Shown: positions 1-10,234, counted from the stretch's first letter. The stretch is 64,000 bases of DNA from Liolophura sinensis (GCF_032854445.1 NC_088307.1:20396001-20460000); one strand, 5' to 3'. Made by a program: numbers and translations. The notes: generated from the letters alone by a model not told the origin.

Positions 1-59
1 TATGGAATGCCGGTTTGCTGCCATCTCCACCAAGCTAAGCAAACTGGATTGGAGACACG

Positions 60-200
60 TTTGTTTTCGCCCATTAGAACAGTTAGAATAAAACCCTAAC
101 TGGGGTAAACTGACAAGAGGCCGTATTTCACCCGTTACGAGTGACCATTTGCGAGCCATCACATTGTCGTCGCTGCTTTGGTTTTTCTTTCTATGCTATA
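60..200 (+). repeat. Interspersed repeat E (copy)
   Basis: It carries the block 'aacagttagaataaaaccct ... ggccgtatttcacc ... gtgaccatttgc ... gtcgtcgctg', repeated in part or whole at 4340, 4618, 45508, 49560, 50355, 51160, 58540 and 59040 in both orientations. Unknown class; probably a non-autonomous element. The rest of 200-1650 holds nothing I recognise. Confidence 0.6.
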
Positions 201-1650
201 CGTCTTTAATTACACTGGAGAACAACTGCATCTGCATAATAATTTTTGAAATAATTTTAATCTTTGTCTGCTTTACTGTTGGGAGTGAGTACGCGCACGA
301 TGTCATCTCTAAAGAGCCAATATCTTGAGATCTATCAAACAACTTTTGGGTGGAACGCTCAAGAAGTAGTTCCCTAGAAAATCTACAATTAATAGTTACA
401 GGTTAATCACGAGCACATTTGGACAGTACAATCAAGTCTTTTCATACTGAACTAGCAATCATATTATATTTTTTAAATTTGTCCGCGTTCAAGTCTTGTT
501 GCCTGATGTCCACTGCTCCTTGTAGAATGTTCCACGAACCTAATTTTCTCGCGATATCAATGACTTGGAGTCATTGGAGTCAAAACAACTCCATTTGCTT
601 AATAGTGCCTTCATCAACCAATGATATATTCATGAGGATATAATTTGCTTTAGGGTTTATTCAGTTAAAGCATTTATGGCTCTATTCGAGTATGTCTGTA
701 CATTTTCATGTAGTCGTTTAGCAGACTGCATTTATCAAGTGGCAAAAATCTTGCGTGACGTCAATGTTCACAGTTTGGTCAGAAAGGGCCACTTTAGTGT
801 CCAGCATTTTAAAGGCACTTTTATTAGGTTGTAAAAATGTGGGGAAAAGTATTTCGTCTGACACACACTGCATAATATTATGTTTGTTTGTTTTTTTGTC
901 CATCTTCTAAGTTCGCATTTCTCTCTCTGTAAAGAGTATTACAGAATAATTTAGTCCTTAATCTTAGTGTTGGCTGAACTTTCAGTTACCAGTATTCTTA
1001 ATGGAAAGTCAAAAATCTGTTCATAGGTTTACTCTGACATTGTAGCTTTCAGATTTAAAGATCACAGGTGAGGGAAAGACTCGAGCGTTTACTTCCCTGA
1101 GCTAATCTACCTTAACTCACCATAGTAATGGGCGTAAATAAAAGAAGGACACACAGCTGGGAATATAAACTGTTGAGTTATGAAACCAGCTGAAAACCTC
1201 GCAAATCTCACATGTAAAAGTACAGGTCAACTAAATATTCAGCTAATAGCGTACATGAAATAGAGACAAAATGTGTACTGCTACATTTTCTTTGCTTCAT
1301 AAACAATACAAACCACCCTTTTAAGTTTGTCTTATGGTATTATTAATTGAGAGTCCACGATATATTTACGTTTCTCGTGCTTTTTGTAATTTGCGCCCTA
1401 TAAGGTTAATTTCATTTTATCAAAATGTTTGATAAAGCTACCGTTGCGGAAAGGCTATCCTACCTTAATTTACTTCTACTGACTCTTTAAATATTTTAGC
1501 GCCAATTAGGTTTGCCCACCTCTGGTGGTACCAATGTCATGTCTGGCCCATGGGCAAAGACCAGTGGTTAGTTGCGAGGATTAATTTCAGCATTAAATAC
1601 TAACCGACGTCGGGTACATTAAACGTTCATTAAAAGGCGATTTTAAAAAA
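200..1650. other. No gene recognised
   Basis: AT-rich; only short chance ORFs. It should hold an intron of the ADAMTS-like gene, but no further TSP1 exon was seen. Confidence 0.5.
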
Positions 1651-1656
1651 ACAAAT

Positions 1657-1846
1657 AGTGGGACCTCCGTGGCCGAGGATGTTAGCGTGCCAGCGTAATG
1701 AACCAGGAGCCTCTCACCAATGCAGTCGCTGTGAGCCAGCCCATGTTGGGCTCGTGGAAGGGCCTGTCAACAACGCGCGGAAGGTCGTGTGTTTCCCTTG
1801 GACTGTCCGGTTTCTTCCCACCAGAATGTTGGCCGCCATCGTATGA
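1657..1846 (+). mobile_element. SINE type A, 5' part (interrupted)
   Basis: The tRNA-like head 'cctccgtggccgag' is followed by the body up to 'ccgccatcgtatga'. It is split by a type B SINE and resumes at 2144. Confidence 0.85.
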
Positions 1847-2143
1847 GTGAGTGAGTCAGTGAGTGAGTGCTTGGGGTTTAACGTCGTATTTAACAATTGT
1901 TCCGTGATATGATGATGAAAGAGTCCTTAGATATGTACGTGCAATGTGCTTACTTGTTGCGGGATGGATTTCCACCGCCCTTTTATCTAGTGCTGCTTCA
2001 CTGAACACGACTTACCGAAAGCAAGTAGGTGGCCGCACCGAGCGAAGAACATCGTCCTCTCTTAAGGTCTTAGGTGTAACGTAAACCAGTATTGACCCTG
2101 GATCTACCGTCCCCGATGCGGACGCTGTACCATTTGGAGACAT
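1847..2143 (-). mobile_element. SINE type B inserted into a SINE type A
   Basis: It reads inward from (gtgagt)n 'gcttggggtttaacgtcg' to the reversed tRNA-like head 'gcggacgctgtaccat'. Flanking 14-bp duplications ccgccatcgtatga / ccgccttcgtatga (1833-1846, 2144-2157) are its target-site duplication. Confidence 0.85.
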
Positions 2144-2208
2144 CCGCCTTCGTATGAATGAAATATTCTTGAGTAAAACCTTGGCCTAAAACACCAATGA
2201 AATAAATA
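2144..2208 (+). mobile_element. SINE type A, 3' part (resumed)
   Basis: It continues 'gtatgaatgaaatattcttgag ... aaacaccaatgaaataaata', the tail of the SINE broken at 1846. Confidence 0.8.
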
Positions 2209-2377
2209 AAAAGAAAAGAAAAATAAATAAATCAAACAAATAAATAATATAAACAAATACATGTGTGCAAGACAGGTCCAGATATACGTTCGCCATCTTC
2301 ATAATGAGATTTGTGGACTCATTTATTTACAAATGTTTTCCAGATAGAAATGTATTTGTTGTCGTTCTCTCTCCCAG

Positions 2378-2533
2378 TGTTCGGCAGAGTGCGGACGAGG
2401 GCACCAGCGACGTATAGTGCGCTGTAACACAGGTGATACCCGGGATTGCCAAAAGTCGCCACGCCCCGCAGACAGGAGAACGTGTGGAAGCGCCACGTGT
2501 GACAACTTTTGGAAAACTACCAAATGGTCCAGG
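2378..2533 (+). CDS. ADAMTS-like exon: TSP1 repeat (a)
   Basis: 52 codons, phase 0 on both sides. The acceptor is ...tctctcccag|TGT and the donor ...tccagg|gtaaat. It encodes CSAECGRG at the start, then the RRIVRC core, and ends FWKTTKWSR, whose Trp/Ser belong to the next TSP1 repeat. Upstream exons of the gene were not found in 1-2377. Confidence 0.88.
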
Positions 2534-5500
2534 GTAAATAACGTCTTTATTTATTCCGTGCAATTTTAGTATGTTTTATATTCATCCACATCCAAACTGT
2601 GTTATATCGATAGACCCATGTGGGGTTATACCAGACTTTTAAAACTTTCATCACTGAGCAGTTAGAGCAAGGAAATAGGGCTGGTTGATCCGGAGTCAAT
2701 ATAACATGACTGGGAGGGGTGTCATTTCTGGTGTCTTCGGCATGACACATGTAATTCAGTGGCAGCAGAACTTTGGCGGAATGGACTCCAGAAGAAAACA
2801 CAGCATATGTACACACACTCGATGATATCTCGTTGTCATATGAATGAAAAATTGTGAAGTACAACGTAAACCCCAAGCATGCACACTGTACATCAAATTT
2901 TTCGTCTTGGGAAGACATATAATTAACAGGACAGCTTGTTCTTCCCATTTTCTCGCCAATCCTCATCATCATCGTCTCGAGCTCTTGCAAATTCTCATCG
3001 TTTCATTCTCTTGCTCAACCTTGTCTTCTCATTTTCTTCCCAATCCTCATCGTTTCATTCTGTTGCCCATCCTCATCGTCTCATTCTCATCGTCTCATTC
3101 TGTTGCCCATCCTCAATGTCTCACTCTCTTGTTGTTCGTCATCGTCTCATTTTCATGCTCTCCGTCGTCATCTCATTTTCTTGCGCACCAGTGTTCCGGC
3201 CCGTGCGGCTCCGGCGTGAGACAACGGCAAGTGCTATGCCGTGGTGCACGAGGGAGAGCTCTAGATGAACGGAGCTGTGACCGAAGCACAAAGCCCCTTT
3301 CCGTGCAGGCCTGTGGGGAGAAGGACTACTGCCAGTTTGTCTGGGTCCCACAGCGATGGGAAAAGGTATGTTGAGCAGCGCAGTTGTAGCTTATACTAAG
3401 GAAAAATATAAAATATGGGTAGTTCATAGCAAGGAAAAACATGAATATGTTGGTACCTTATACTAAAAAAGGTCGAGGTGGTTAAAGTGCAAGCGCGGTG
3501 CAATGACCCTCTTCTCGATGTGTGCGGTCGATGTGAGTTCAAGTCCAGTCCATGCTGACTTCCTCTCCGGCTGTGCGTGAGAAGCCTATCAGCAACCTGC
3601 AGATGGTCGTGGGTTTTCCCTGGATTCTCAGGTTTCTCCCACCAAAATGCAGACTGCTGTCGTATAAGTGAAATATTCTTGAGAACGAGGTAAAACGCCA
3701 TTCAAATAAACAAATATTCAAACACGATAACTTTGTTGGTGTAAACTACAGGATTTGGAGTTACAACACAGAAACGTCCATTTGTAATATTACAATCTGA
3801 AAACACATCTGTTAAAGTCACCGAACACATTTTCTCCGAGTGACAACAGATTAAACCATGTTACAAACTATTATGTCTTATATGACAAACTTGTTATCTT
3901 ATTCCAACAGAATACTTCTTTTGGTCTAACGTGGTATTGTGTTATCTATAACATAAAAGTGTGTTGGAACAACCTAATTTATTCTAACATATGGCCCGCT
4001 TTCCTCTCACCATAAAACTGGCCGATGTCGCACAAGTGAAATATTCTTGAGTGTGGCCATACAAAAACAATCAAAAATAAATCACAAATGTATCAAGAAA
4101 AATATAAACACCTTGGTAGCTTACATGTATGCCAAGAAAAAGTGTCCAAAAAATTGGAAAGTTAAAAGAAAAGTTAATATAAATCTAACTGTATTTAGCC
4201 GTATGCCAAGGAAAAATGTCCAAAAAATTGGAAAGTTAAAAGAAAAGATAACATGAATCTAATTGTATTTAGGCGTTTGGGTCCATGAAGTATGTGTATC
4301 CTATCGAAAGTTCAACTAGCATAAAAAAGACCCCAGCACAGAGAGTAAATGCAGACCTTTCACGACAGTGTGATAGTTGGTAAATGCCCTCCCCCCTTCC
4401 ACTCCCCCTTCTAAAACCGTGCACGAACAAAATTCACATCGTTACATCCATTTCAAGTTATGAAGTCAAATTTCACGTAGAAATCAAATGAAATATTTGA
4501 TGAATGGCTTGAAGCTGTTCACCTGTCTGTCCATGAGTCTCAGTGAGGGTTTTGGTCACTGAACATAATTTTATCCAAATTCTGCTTAAATCTTGGCACG
4601 TGTAAAGTTGCTACTATTCAGGCATTGTATGAACAGTTTGAATAAAACCCTAAGTTAAAATAACAAAAGGCCGGGTTTCACCGGTTACCTGTGACCAATT
4701 GTCAGTTACATGTATAAATCTATCGTCGGTGCTGGTTTATTCTCTGTTCCATAGTCTATTTCATTTTCTGATATGTAGCTACATATATAGATAATTTGTG
4801 ATTTTTAGTGTACAGCAGAGTGTGGGGAAGGGACCGCGGACAGGAAAGTGGTGTGTGGGGCCGTCTCGAACGGGCGTTTCCAAGTCCATCCAGACTCATA
4901 TTGCCACCGTACTTCCAAGCCCATGACAACTGCCCGTTGTAGAGAAATGCCGTGCGAAGCCAAATGGCTAACCACCGAATGGTCCAAGGTAGGTTTGTAA
5001 TCCCTTTGCTCTAGCAGGTTTTATAAAATATATGAATGGCAATCACGACTCACTGGTGAATGGACTTACACATTCTACATTGGAATAATCTCTGGTACAA
5101 TGGAATCATCGGTCTTCCCGACAATCCTTCTCATTTGGGGTATTTTTGCCCGCGTCTTCCGTTTAGATCCACCGGCCCATATGGCTTGGTAGGTAGAGCG
5201 ACCGCTTCCGGGGTGGTAGATACAGGGTTAATCCTGAGTCGGGTCACACCAAAACCTTAAAAGAGGAAGTGGTATCTTCCTCGCTTGGCGTTCATCATTA
5301 CGAGGAAGTGCTACGAGTGGTTGACCCGTATCAGTATAATGGCTGGGGTGGGGTGTTTTACTTGCCTTCGGTAAGGGGTCTCAGTGAAGCAGTACTAGAT
5401 AAAAGAGCGGTTGAAATCCGTCCTGTAGCAAGGAGGTACATTACACCTACATGCACCCTAAGGATTCCTTCGTCGTCATATGACTGAAAAATTGTTAAGT

Positions 5501-6953
5501 ACGACGTTAAACCCCAAGCACTCACTCATTCACTCCGCTTAGATCCCTTGTCAGCAGAATTACGTACTAAATGCTTTGCCTTGGAGTCGTACGTGGGAAG
5601 GTCTGTCAGCAACCTGCGGAAGGTCGTGGGTTTCCCCCGGGCTCTGCCCGGTTTCCTCCCACCATAATGCTGGCCGCCGTAGTATAAGTGAAACATTTTT
5701 GAGTACGGCGTAAAACACCAATCAAATAAATAAATAAATAACTTTGCCTTGGTATCAAAACAGTAAACACATTTACTTGCAGTGCTCTAAAAGCTGTGGA
5801 AAGGGGGGCATTAAGATGAGAGAAGTTCGTTGTTACCATGACGATGAGGAATCCAACGGCTGCGACAACAACCGGAAGCCCAAAGCTGTTGAGGAATGCC
5901 CACTTCCGGCGTGCCCGGAAGATCGTCGAGGTGCGTTATAAAAGCAACATTCATTCCTAAAATGGCCTCCGTGGCCGAGTTGTTTAGCTTGCCATCAGCA
6001 GAGATATAACTCAGGAGGCTCCCATCAATGCGGTCGCTGTGAGTTCAAGTCCAGTCTATCCTGGCTTTCTCTCCGGTCGTACGTGGGAATTCTGACAGCA
6101 GCCCGGGGATTGTTGTGGGTTTCCCCCGGGCTCTGTTAACTGTCAGTGTCCTTTCTTGTCTAAGAGCATTCTACTCAGTGTTTTGTGATCTGGTTTTGAT
6201 AATCCCTACACATGTACAGCTTTATATGCTCAAACTGATTGATATTGATTTTGCAAATGGTAACCTAGACTCTCTGTTCTCTGGATAACGATAAGATACA
6301 AATATCTGAGACGACACCACTAATGTGCTCATATGGTACTGTTTTTGTAACCACATGAAATTATTGCAATCAATGTTGTTCAGATTCTCTGTACTGTTTT
6401 CTAGTTTGGTTCATTCTTCCCAACTGTACATAGAAAAGATAAGCAATGCTCTTTCCATCTTCTTACCGGTACACTCAACAGCGATCGAATTACTTAGCCC
6501 TTTTGACACGGTCGCTTTTGTCTAATCTTGGCGGCTTTTACAAAGAGGCCATCGGCGTTTGACCACTCACGACAGCCTGTACAAAAGTAGGCGGGATCTG
6601 ACCTCATTTTGGAATCTGTCAACGTCTAAGTTTTCTTCATGTATTGCAGGCAGTGAGCATAGTGAGTTGTAGTAACGCAATACACTGATCTGAAGGAATG
6701 AATAGACATTGTTCCTTGAATCCTATAAACTCCAGTCAATGTATCCACTGCTGATACAATGATAAGTAAATTGATAAGCAATCACATCTCTTCCACAGGA
6801 GGCCCACCTTGTGCAGACGACAAAAAGAGAATCAACTGTGACCTCGTGCTGAAGGTGCAACTTTGTCAACACTGGTATTACAAGACTGCTTGCTGCAGAT
6901 CCTGCATTGAGGCTAACAGACGACAGAGCGAGAGGTCAGGAGACATTGGCTAA
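2378..6953 (+). CDS. ADAMTS / ADAMTS-like protein, C-terminal TSP1 repeats + PLAC domain (3' part of gene)
   Basis: Five exons, 2378-2533, 3192-3365, 4809-4988, 5783-5930 and 6799-6953, join in frame (phases 0,0,0,1) into about 237 residues ending in TAA. The first four each encode a thrombospondin type 1 repeat that begins exactly at the first Cys of a CSxxCGxG motif ([32 protein letters not shown]). The first three end at the W-S/E-R/K of the next repeat's start (KWSR, RWEK, EWSK). The last encodes a PLAC domain ([11 protein letters not shown], then CCRSC). This TSP1n-PLAC tail is typical of secreted ADAMTS, ADAMTSL and papilin-type extracellular-matrix proteins. The catalytic or 5' part lies left of the window, so protease and non-catalytic ADAMTSL cannot be told apart. 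The symmetrical 0-0 TSP1 exons suggest exon shuffling or duplication. SINEs sit in the introns. Confidence 0.9.
2645..2882 (+). mobile_element. SINE type C, 5' truncated
   Basis: It carries 'gggctggttg ... gggtgtcatttctggtgtctt ... gtcatatgaatgaaaaattg ... cgtaaaccccaagca', the body and tail of the third SINE type. It is in ADAMTS-like intron 1 of the visible part. Confidence 0.75.
2995..3190 (+). repeat. CT-rich tandem repeat abutting a splice acceptor
   Basis: Degenerate units of about 26-27 bases around 'cctcatcgtctcattctgtt' run up to the acceptor at 3191. They serve in effect as a very long pyrimidine tract. Confidence 0.75.
3192..3365 (+). CDS. ADAMTS-like exon: TSP1 repeat (b)
   Basis: 58 codons, phase 0-0. 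The acceptor is ...cgcaccag|TGT and the donor ...gaaaag|gtatgt. It encodes [16 protein letters not shown] and a conserved C-x-x-x-x-C end (ACGEKDYC). The acceptor is preceded by a CT-rich tandem repeat (about 3000-3190). Confidence 0.88.
3468..3715 (+). mobile_element. SINE type A
   Basis: Full-length copy from the head 'ggtcgaggtggttaaagtg' to the tail 'aaataaacaaata'. Confidence 0.8.
3733..3985 (+). repeat. Interspersed repeat G (copy 1)
   Basis: It matches 7631-7845 over 'gtgtaaactacaggattt ... ttattccaacagaatactt ... caacctaat(t/c)tattcta'. Class unknown. Confidence 0.65.
3990..4055 (+). mobile_element. SINE type A tail fragment
   Basis: 'cctctcaccataaaactggc ... aagtgaaatattcttgagt' only. 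Confidence 0.6.
4128..4275 (+). repeat. 74-bp tandem duplication
   Basis: Two units at 4128 and 4202 share 'tgtccaaaaaattggaaagt' and the following 40 bases. Intronic. Confidence 0.75.
4335..4400 (-). repeat. Interspersed repeat E fragment
   Basis: 'cagagagtaaatgcagacc ... cgacagtgtgatagttgg' matches the copies at 50.36 and 59.04 kb. Confidence 0.5.
4618..4790 (+). repeat. Interspersed repeat E (copy)
   Basis: 'gaacagtttgaataaaacc ... aaaggccgggtttcaccgg ... gtgaccaattg'. It ends just before the acceptor of the exon at 4809. Confidence 0.6.
4809..4988 (+). CDS. ADAMTS-like exon: TSP1 repeat (c)
   Basis: 60 codons, phase 0-0. The acceptor is ...gatttttag|TGT and the donor ...tccaag|gtaggt. 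It encodes [16 protein letters not shown], a variable loop and CREMPC, then WLTTEWSK leading into the next repeat. Confidence 0.88.
5171..5534 (+). mobile_element. SINE type B, full length with target-site duplication
   Basis: The tRNA-like head 'ggcttggtaggtagagcgac' is followed by a body and the tail 'acgacgttaaaccccaagca' plus (ctca)n. Flanking 12-mers ccgtttagatcc (5159-5170) and ccgcttagatcc (5535-5546) are the duplication. Confidence 0.88.
5585..5741 (+). mobile_element. SINE type A, 5' truncated, with exact target-site duplication
   Basis: It begins 'agtcgtacgtgggaaggtct' and ends (aaat)n. The 11-bp ctttgccttgg flanks it at 5574-5584 and 5742-5752. Truncation at the 5' end with a duplication indicates LINE-type target-primed insertion. 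Confidence 0.88.
5783..5930 (+). CDS. ADAMTS-like exon: TSP1 repeat (d)
   Basis: 49 codons plus one base (phase 0 in, phase 1 out). The acceptor is ...acttgcag|TGC and the donor ...cgtcgag|gtgcgt. It encodes [17 protein letters not shown] and ends [11 protein letters not shown]. The leftover G joins the PLAC exon as Gly. Confidence 0.88.
5960..6136 (+). mobile_element. SINE type A, 3' truncated
   Basis: It runs from the head 'ggcctccgtggccgag' to 'cccccgggctctgtt', then stops. Confidence 0.8.
6799..6953 (+). CDS. ADAMTS-like terminal exon: PLAC domain and stop
   Basis: The acceptor is ...cttccacag|GA, in phase 1, matching the previous exon. It encodes [32 protein letters not shown] and a short polar tail, then TAA at 6951-6953. 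The six-cysteine pattern with CCxSC is the PLAC (protease and lacunin) signature that closes many ADAMTS-family proteins. Confidence 0.9.
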
Positions 6954-7059
6954 CCACGAAACTGACAAGCGTTGACGTCCGAGATATGTCGATAAGGGTA
7001 GAAACAGTATAAATGCATACCCTCTCCGTCCGCTTTTGATCTGCAATAACTTATATCAA

Positions 7060-7065
7060 AATAAA
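7060..7065 (+). terminator. Poly(A) signal AATAAA of the ADAMTS-like gene
   Basis: A canonical AATAAA lies 107 bases after the TAA stop, in an AT-rich stretch. It is the nearest one downstream and sits at a usual distance for a short 3' UTR. Cleavage is inferred, not seen. Confidence 0.65.
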
Positions 7066-7214
7066 ACTATTATCTTTATACACACAAAGAAAGAAAGTCA
7101 GTGTGGAATCTTGTGGCGTGATACACGATGTGACAACTTCATTTTAACGATGACGGATTTCGCTCGTTTTTCACGAATAGTTCTTGCGTTAGCAGTTCGA
7201 GTAACCAGGGCACC

Positions 7215-7265
7215 CCTCCAATCAAATCAACCCCCCACCCCACCCCACCCCCCCCACCCACACCA
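7215..7265 (+). repeat. C-rich low-complexity tract
   Basis: (ccccac)n-like run; four or more C-runs, so the minus strand could form a G-quadruplex. Confidence 0.7.
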
Positions 7266-7369
7266 CCACCTGCACACATTTTCCCCTTACTTTCTGTCCC
7301 ACGCCATAAAACGTTGTTATTAATTAGGAAAGTTCCCAAAAATAAGTTCTGGCGAAGTTCTGCATATGT

Positions 7370-7625
7370 ATAGTTTTACACCTAGTTTCCTGTCTTACAC
7401 CGGTTCCTGTCTTACACTATGCAACACGGTTTCCTCTCCTACACTATGCAATTCACGGTTTCCTGTTACAGCCTTACAACAGAGAAACGTTCATTTTTAT
7501 TGGTACACTGATAAAACTAACTAAAAGTATTGTTCATTGAGTTATGGAAGAATAGATTATGTCAACAATACAAATTATTATGGTACTGAAATACTTAAGA
7601 GACTTATTACAACACGATGCTTAAA
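7370..7625. other. Intergenic, short imperfect repeats
   Basis: 'gtttcctgtcttacac' recurs three times near 7385-7460 and the rest resembles repeat G distantly. No gene seen in 7070-8220. Confidence 0.4.
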
Positions 7626-7630
7626 ACTGA

Positions 7631-7845
7631 TGTAAACTACAGGATTTCCATTCACAACACAGAAACGCCCACTGGCACTATGTTCTCCGACGATGGCAAA
7701 ATCAATTCCCTTTTTGCTACAAACTATTATGTGATATGACAGATTGCTCTGTTATTCCAACAGAATACTTTTTTTGGTGTAAGGGGGTACTGCGTTGTCG
7801 GTAACATAATAGCGTGTCGTAACAACCTAATCTATTCTAGCATTA
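7631..7845 (+). repeat. Interspersed repeat G (copy 2)
   Basis: Same element as 3733-3985, same orientation. Confidence 0.65.
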
Positions 7846-8232
7846 ATCAGAAAACACTACATCCATCTGATTAATTTTAGAGTGTTTGTCGACAGTTCAC
7901 CATGAGCCATATTTTTCCTGAAAATACTCCAGCTTGATAAGCTGATGACGAAGTGACGGCATATAATATAGTTACGTCGATTCCTATGTGCAATTACCAC
8001 TCACTATCGGAAATTACTGCTAACATTACGGTAATTAAATCACCACAAGAACAATTAAAATATATATCAGAAAACAATTTACAAATTTTGTTAGATTTTT
8101 TGTTTTAACCCCTCAGTAAACTTTGACACAAAGGTACTGTCGAAGTACATGTACGTCCGTCCATCTGTCTTGAGAACATATTCATTTGTCGTTATAAAAT
8201 GTTGTTAAACTTCTTTATGTCCTGGGCCAGTA

Positions 8233-8290
8233 AGAAGTCCAGATCGTACGTGGGAAGGTCTTGCAGAAATCCGCGGATGGTCGTAGATTT
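8233..8290 (+). mobile_element. SINE type A fragment, left half of an interrupted copy
   Basis: 'gtccagatcgtacgtgggaa ... ggtcgtagattt'; it continues at 8551. Confidence 0.8.
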
Positions 8291-8550
8291 ATTTAGCTAT
8301 TTATTTATTTGATTGGTGTTTTACGCCGTACGCAAAAATATTTCACTTATACGACGGCGGCCAGCAATATGGTAGGAGGAAACCAGGCAGAGTCCGGGGG
8401 AAATCCACAACCATCCGCAGGTTGCTGACAGGCCTTCCCACGTACGGCCGGAGATGAAGCCAACATGAACTGGACAGCGACCGCATTGGTGAGAGGCTCC
8501 TGGGTCATTATGCTGCGCTAGCGCGCTAACCAATTGACCCATGGAGGCCC
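8291..8550 (-). mobile_element. SINE type A nested in another SINE type A
   Basis: A full-length reversed copy, tail 'tttatttgattggtgtttta' to head 'gacccatggaggcc'. The 13-mers tggtcgtagattt (8278-8290) and tggtcgtggattt (8551-8563) are its target-site duplication. Confidence 0.88.
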
Positions 8551-8612
8551 TGGTCGTGGATTTCCCCTATGCTCTGTCCGGTTTTCTCCAACTAAAATGC
8601 TGACCGCCGTCC
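8551..8612 (+). mobile_element. SINE type A fragment, right half of the interrupted copy
   Basis: 'tggtcgtggatttccccta ... aaatgctgaccgccgtc'. Confidence 0.75.
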
Positions 8613-8869
8613 AACGTGTCATGGCGTTACATCTCCTAAACTCCTGAGCCAGTTTGACGGATTCACAAGCACACTGTTTTTTCTTACTACTCATAAAGTA
8701 GATTTGCTCCGAGAATGCCCTCCCATACGTCATCTGTAATTAGCTTCTAGAATGACATCCCGTCCAGTCAGAATTAATGCATAGCAATCATTCTGTAAGC
8801 AGCAACTAAAGCAACTATAATATTGTAGTACGAGTTAGGGCGTTTCTGGGTGGAAAGAGCAGGGGTGAC

Positions 8870-9295
8870 TAATTGTGGACGGAGAAAGGGCCTTTAGCTC
8901 CTGTAATGAGCAAGGGTATCTAACTGTGGAATGAGTAGGGGTATTTAACCGTGGAATGAGCAAGGGTATCTAACTGTGGAATGAGTAGGGGTATTTAACC
9001 GTGGAATGAGCAAGTGTATCTAACTGTGGAATGAGTAGGGGTATTTAACCGTGGAATGAGCAAGTGTATCTAACTGTGGAATGAGTAGGGGTATTTAACC
9101 GTGGAATGAGCAAGGGTATCTAACTGTGGAATGAGTAGGGGTATTTAACCGTGGAATGAGCAAGGGTATCTAACTGTGGAATGAGTAGGGGTATTTAACC
9201 GTGGAATGAGCAAGGGTATCTAACTGTGGAATGAGTAGGGGTATTTAACCATGGAATGAGCAAGGGTATCTAACTGTGGAATGAGAAGTGGTGTC
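8870..9295. repeat. Minisatellite block 1: 25-bp monomer in 50-bp dimers
   Basis: Alternating monomers 'gtggaatgagcaagggtatc...' and 'gtggaatgagtaggggtatt...' give about seven near-identical 50-bp dimers, a small higher-order repeat. Confidence 0.92.
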
Positions 9296-9852
9296 ATCTT
9301 GTCGTAAAATGAGCAAGGTCATCTTGCCGTTTAATGAGCAAGGTTATCTTGACAAAGGGCCTCTAACCGTGGAATGAGAAAGGGTCTCAAACCGAGGAAC
9401 GAACAAGTTTATCATGCCGTGGAGCACTTGACAAAGGGCCTCTAACCGTGGAATGACAAAGGGCCTCTAACCGTGGAATGAGAAAGGATCTCAAACCAAG
9501 GAATGAGCAAGGTTATCTTGCCGTGGAATGACAAGGGGCATCTTACCGTGGAATGACGAAGGGCCTCTAACCGTGGAATGAGAAAGGGTCTCTAACCGTC
9601 GAATGAGCAAGATCACCTTGTCGTGGAATGAGCAAGGTCATCTTGCCGTGGAATGAGAAAGGGTCTTCAACCGTAAAACGAGCAGGCTCATCTTGCCGTG
9701 GAATGAGAAAGGTCATGTTGCCGTGGAATGAGAAAGGATCTCTAACCGTGGAACGGGAAAGGTTATCTTTCCGTGGAATGAGAAAGACCCTCTAGCCGTG
9801 GAATGAGAAAGGCCCTCTAGCCGTGGAATGAGAAAGGGTCTCAAATCGAGGA
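9296..9852. repeat. Minisatellite block 2: degenerate monomers
   Basis: Diverged units around 'gtggaatgagaaagggtct' of mixed 25-30 bp length. Confidence 0.85.
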
Positions 9853-10213
9853 ATGAGTGAGGGAATGAGTGCTTGGGGTTTAACGTCGAACTTAATAATT
9901 TTTCGGTTATAGGACGACGAAGGAATCCTTAGAGTGCATGTAATGTGCCTCCTTGTTGCAGGACGGATTTCCACCGCTCTTTTATCTAGTGCTGATTCAC
10001 TGAGACGGCTTACCGAAGGCACGTAAGCCATCCCGCCCGAGCCATTATACTGATACGGGTCAACCTCTCGTTGCACTATTCCGTTTATGCTGAACGCCAA
10101 GCGAGGAAGTTACACCTTCCTCTTTTAAATTCTTAGGTGTGACTCGACCCAGGACTGTCCCCGGAACTTTAGCTACCGAGGGGGACACTCTACCAACTGT
10201 GGTATCAGGGCCG
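9853..10213 (-). mobile_element. SINE type B inserted in the minisatellite
   Basis: It runs from 'tgcttggggtttaacgtcg' to the reversed head 'ctctaccaactgtggtat'. The tandem array resumes directly after it. Confidence 0.85.
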
Positions 10214-10234
10214 GGTTATGGGAAAGGGCTTCCC

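Noticed and set aside
718-903. 61-codon minus-strand ORF near the left edge
   Set aside because: Vaguely transposase-like in composition, but no motif and no flanking element ends.
2547-2990. 147-codon minus-strand ORF
   Set aside because: Antisense to a SINE type C body and intron sequence; no recognisable protein.
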